A stretch of DNA of 6,683 nucleotides from the NCBI GenBank assembly GCA_036478975.1, contig JAZGFA010000061.1, positions 1 through 6,683 on the forward strand, given 5' to 3'. The notes under the pieces were generated by a model. The model ran no database searches. It saw only the letters and a list, made by a program, of their open reading frames with translations, and had not been told where the DNA came from. The translations under genes were made by a program, and so were the position numbers. This DNA comes from Robiginitomaculum sp036478975 (GTDB lineage Bacteria > Pseudomonadota > Alphaproteobacteria > Caulobacterales > Maricaulaceae). Positions 6,414 to 6,683 of the stretch are shown here, piece by piece. How positions within the stretch are numbered: the first letter of the stretch is position 1; the number at the start of each line of letters is the position of its first letter.

Positions 6414-6415
6414 TC

Positions 6416-6683
6416 ATGATTTTGATGATCGATAATTATGACAGCTTCACCTATAATTTGGTGCATTATGCGCGCGAATTAGGGGCGGACGTTAAAGTCA
6501 TACGCAATGATGATATGCCCGCTGATGAGGCGCTAGCCCTCGGCGCTAGCGGCATTATCCTCTCCCCCGGCCCTAAGACCCCCGATGATGCGGGCATGTG
6601 CCTAGAGCTGCTTAAAACCGCTCCAGATGATTTGCCTATCTTTGGTGTTTGTTTGGGGCAGCAATCCATTGGCCAAGTGTTTG
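6416..6683 (+). CDS. trpG: Anthranilate synthase component II, glutamine amidotransferase (partial, runs off right edge)
   Basis: The first 89 codons of a class I glutamine amidotransferase are present, starting MILMIDNYDSFTYNLVHY. The N-terminal IDNYDSFTYNL, ILSPGPKTP (48-56) with the oxyanion/substrate-loop glycine, and GVCLGQQ (77-83) with nucleophile Cys79 identify TrpG/PabA. The catalytic His and Glu lie beyond the window. TrpG releases ammonia from glutamine and passes it to TrpE. The ATG is 2 nt after the trpE stop and has ATAGGAAT seven bases upstream, inside the trpE end, so the genes are co-transcribed. Most homologues read GVCLGHQ; here the residue three after Cys79 is Gln82. Homologues I recall have Cys or a similar residue where Lys54 stands. 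The order predicts trpD and trpC next. Confidence 0.95.
   Translation, partial: MILMIDNYDSFTYNLVHYARELGADVKVIRNDDMPADEALALGASGIILSPGPKTPDDAGMCLELLKTAPDDLPIFGVCLGQQSIGQVF

Noticed and set aside
6531..6551. Repeated GGCGCTAGC words in trpG
   Set aside because: They fall in the coding sequence as Ala/Leu/Ser codons and show no further repeat structure.

Overview
The window is ordinary chromosomal housekeeping DNA from an alphaproteobacterium. The evidence is the gene order and the protein variants: murA followed by a DUF2948-family gene, and tpiA divergent from a ppiD-type foldase gene that runs straight into separate trpE and trpG genes. Coding GC content is moderate. GANTC, the CcrM methylation site, is scarce: I find eight by eye, against roughly 26 expected by chance. 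That fits an organism with CcrM/GcrA cell-cycle methylation, perhaps from the Caulobacterales/Maricaulales/Hyphomonadaceae side, but I cannot fix the genus.

Layout. Positions 1-1597 form a minus-strand group read right to left: a small basic protein of 48 codons (1451-1597), murA (59-1324), and the first 16 codons of a DUF2948 gene (1-49) that leaves the window. A plus-strand tRNA-Thr(GGT) lies at 1703-1777. A 341-bp gene-free, very AT-rich gap (1778-2118) follows, between the ends of the tRNA and of the convergent tpiA; it holds a perfect 25-bp palindrome. tpiA occupies 2119-2871 on the minus strand. A 109-bp divergent spacer with promoter-like and hairpin-like sequence leads into a tightly packed plus-strand operon: ppiD (2981-4903), trpE (4905-6413) and trpG (6416 to beyond the right edge). 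The gaps in that operon are 1 and 2 nt.

Function. MurA makes the committed precursor of peptidoglycan. TpiA interconverts the triose phosphates of glycolysis. The PpiD-like protein is a membrane-anchored periplasmic chaperone with degenerate parvulin domains. TrpE and TrpG form anthranilate synthase, the first step of tryptophan synthesis. Linking ppiD to trp genes is a known alphaproteobacterial arrangement without an obvious functional link.

I see no mobile element, CRISPR array, defence cassette or plainly novel system. The most useful leads are small: the 25-bp palindrome in a 24% GC tract, a GANTC-centred palindrome in front of murA, a possible ribosome-site-masking hairpin in front of ppiD, and a Gln replacing the usual His after the catalytic Cys region of TrpG.
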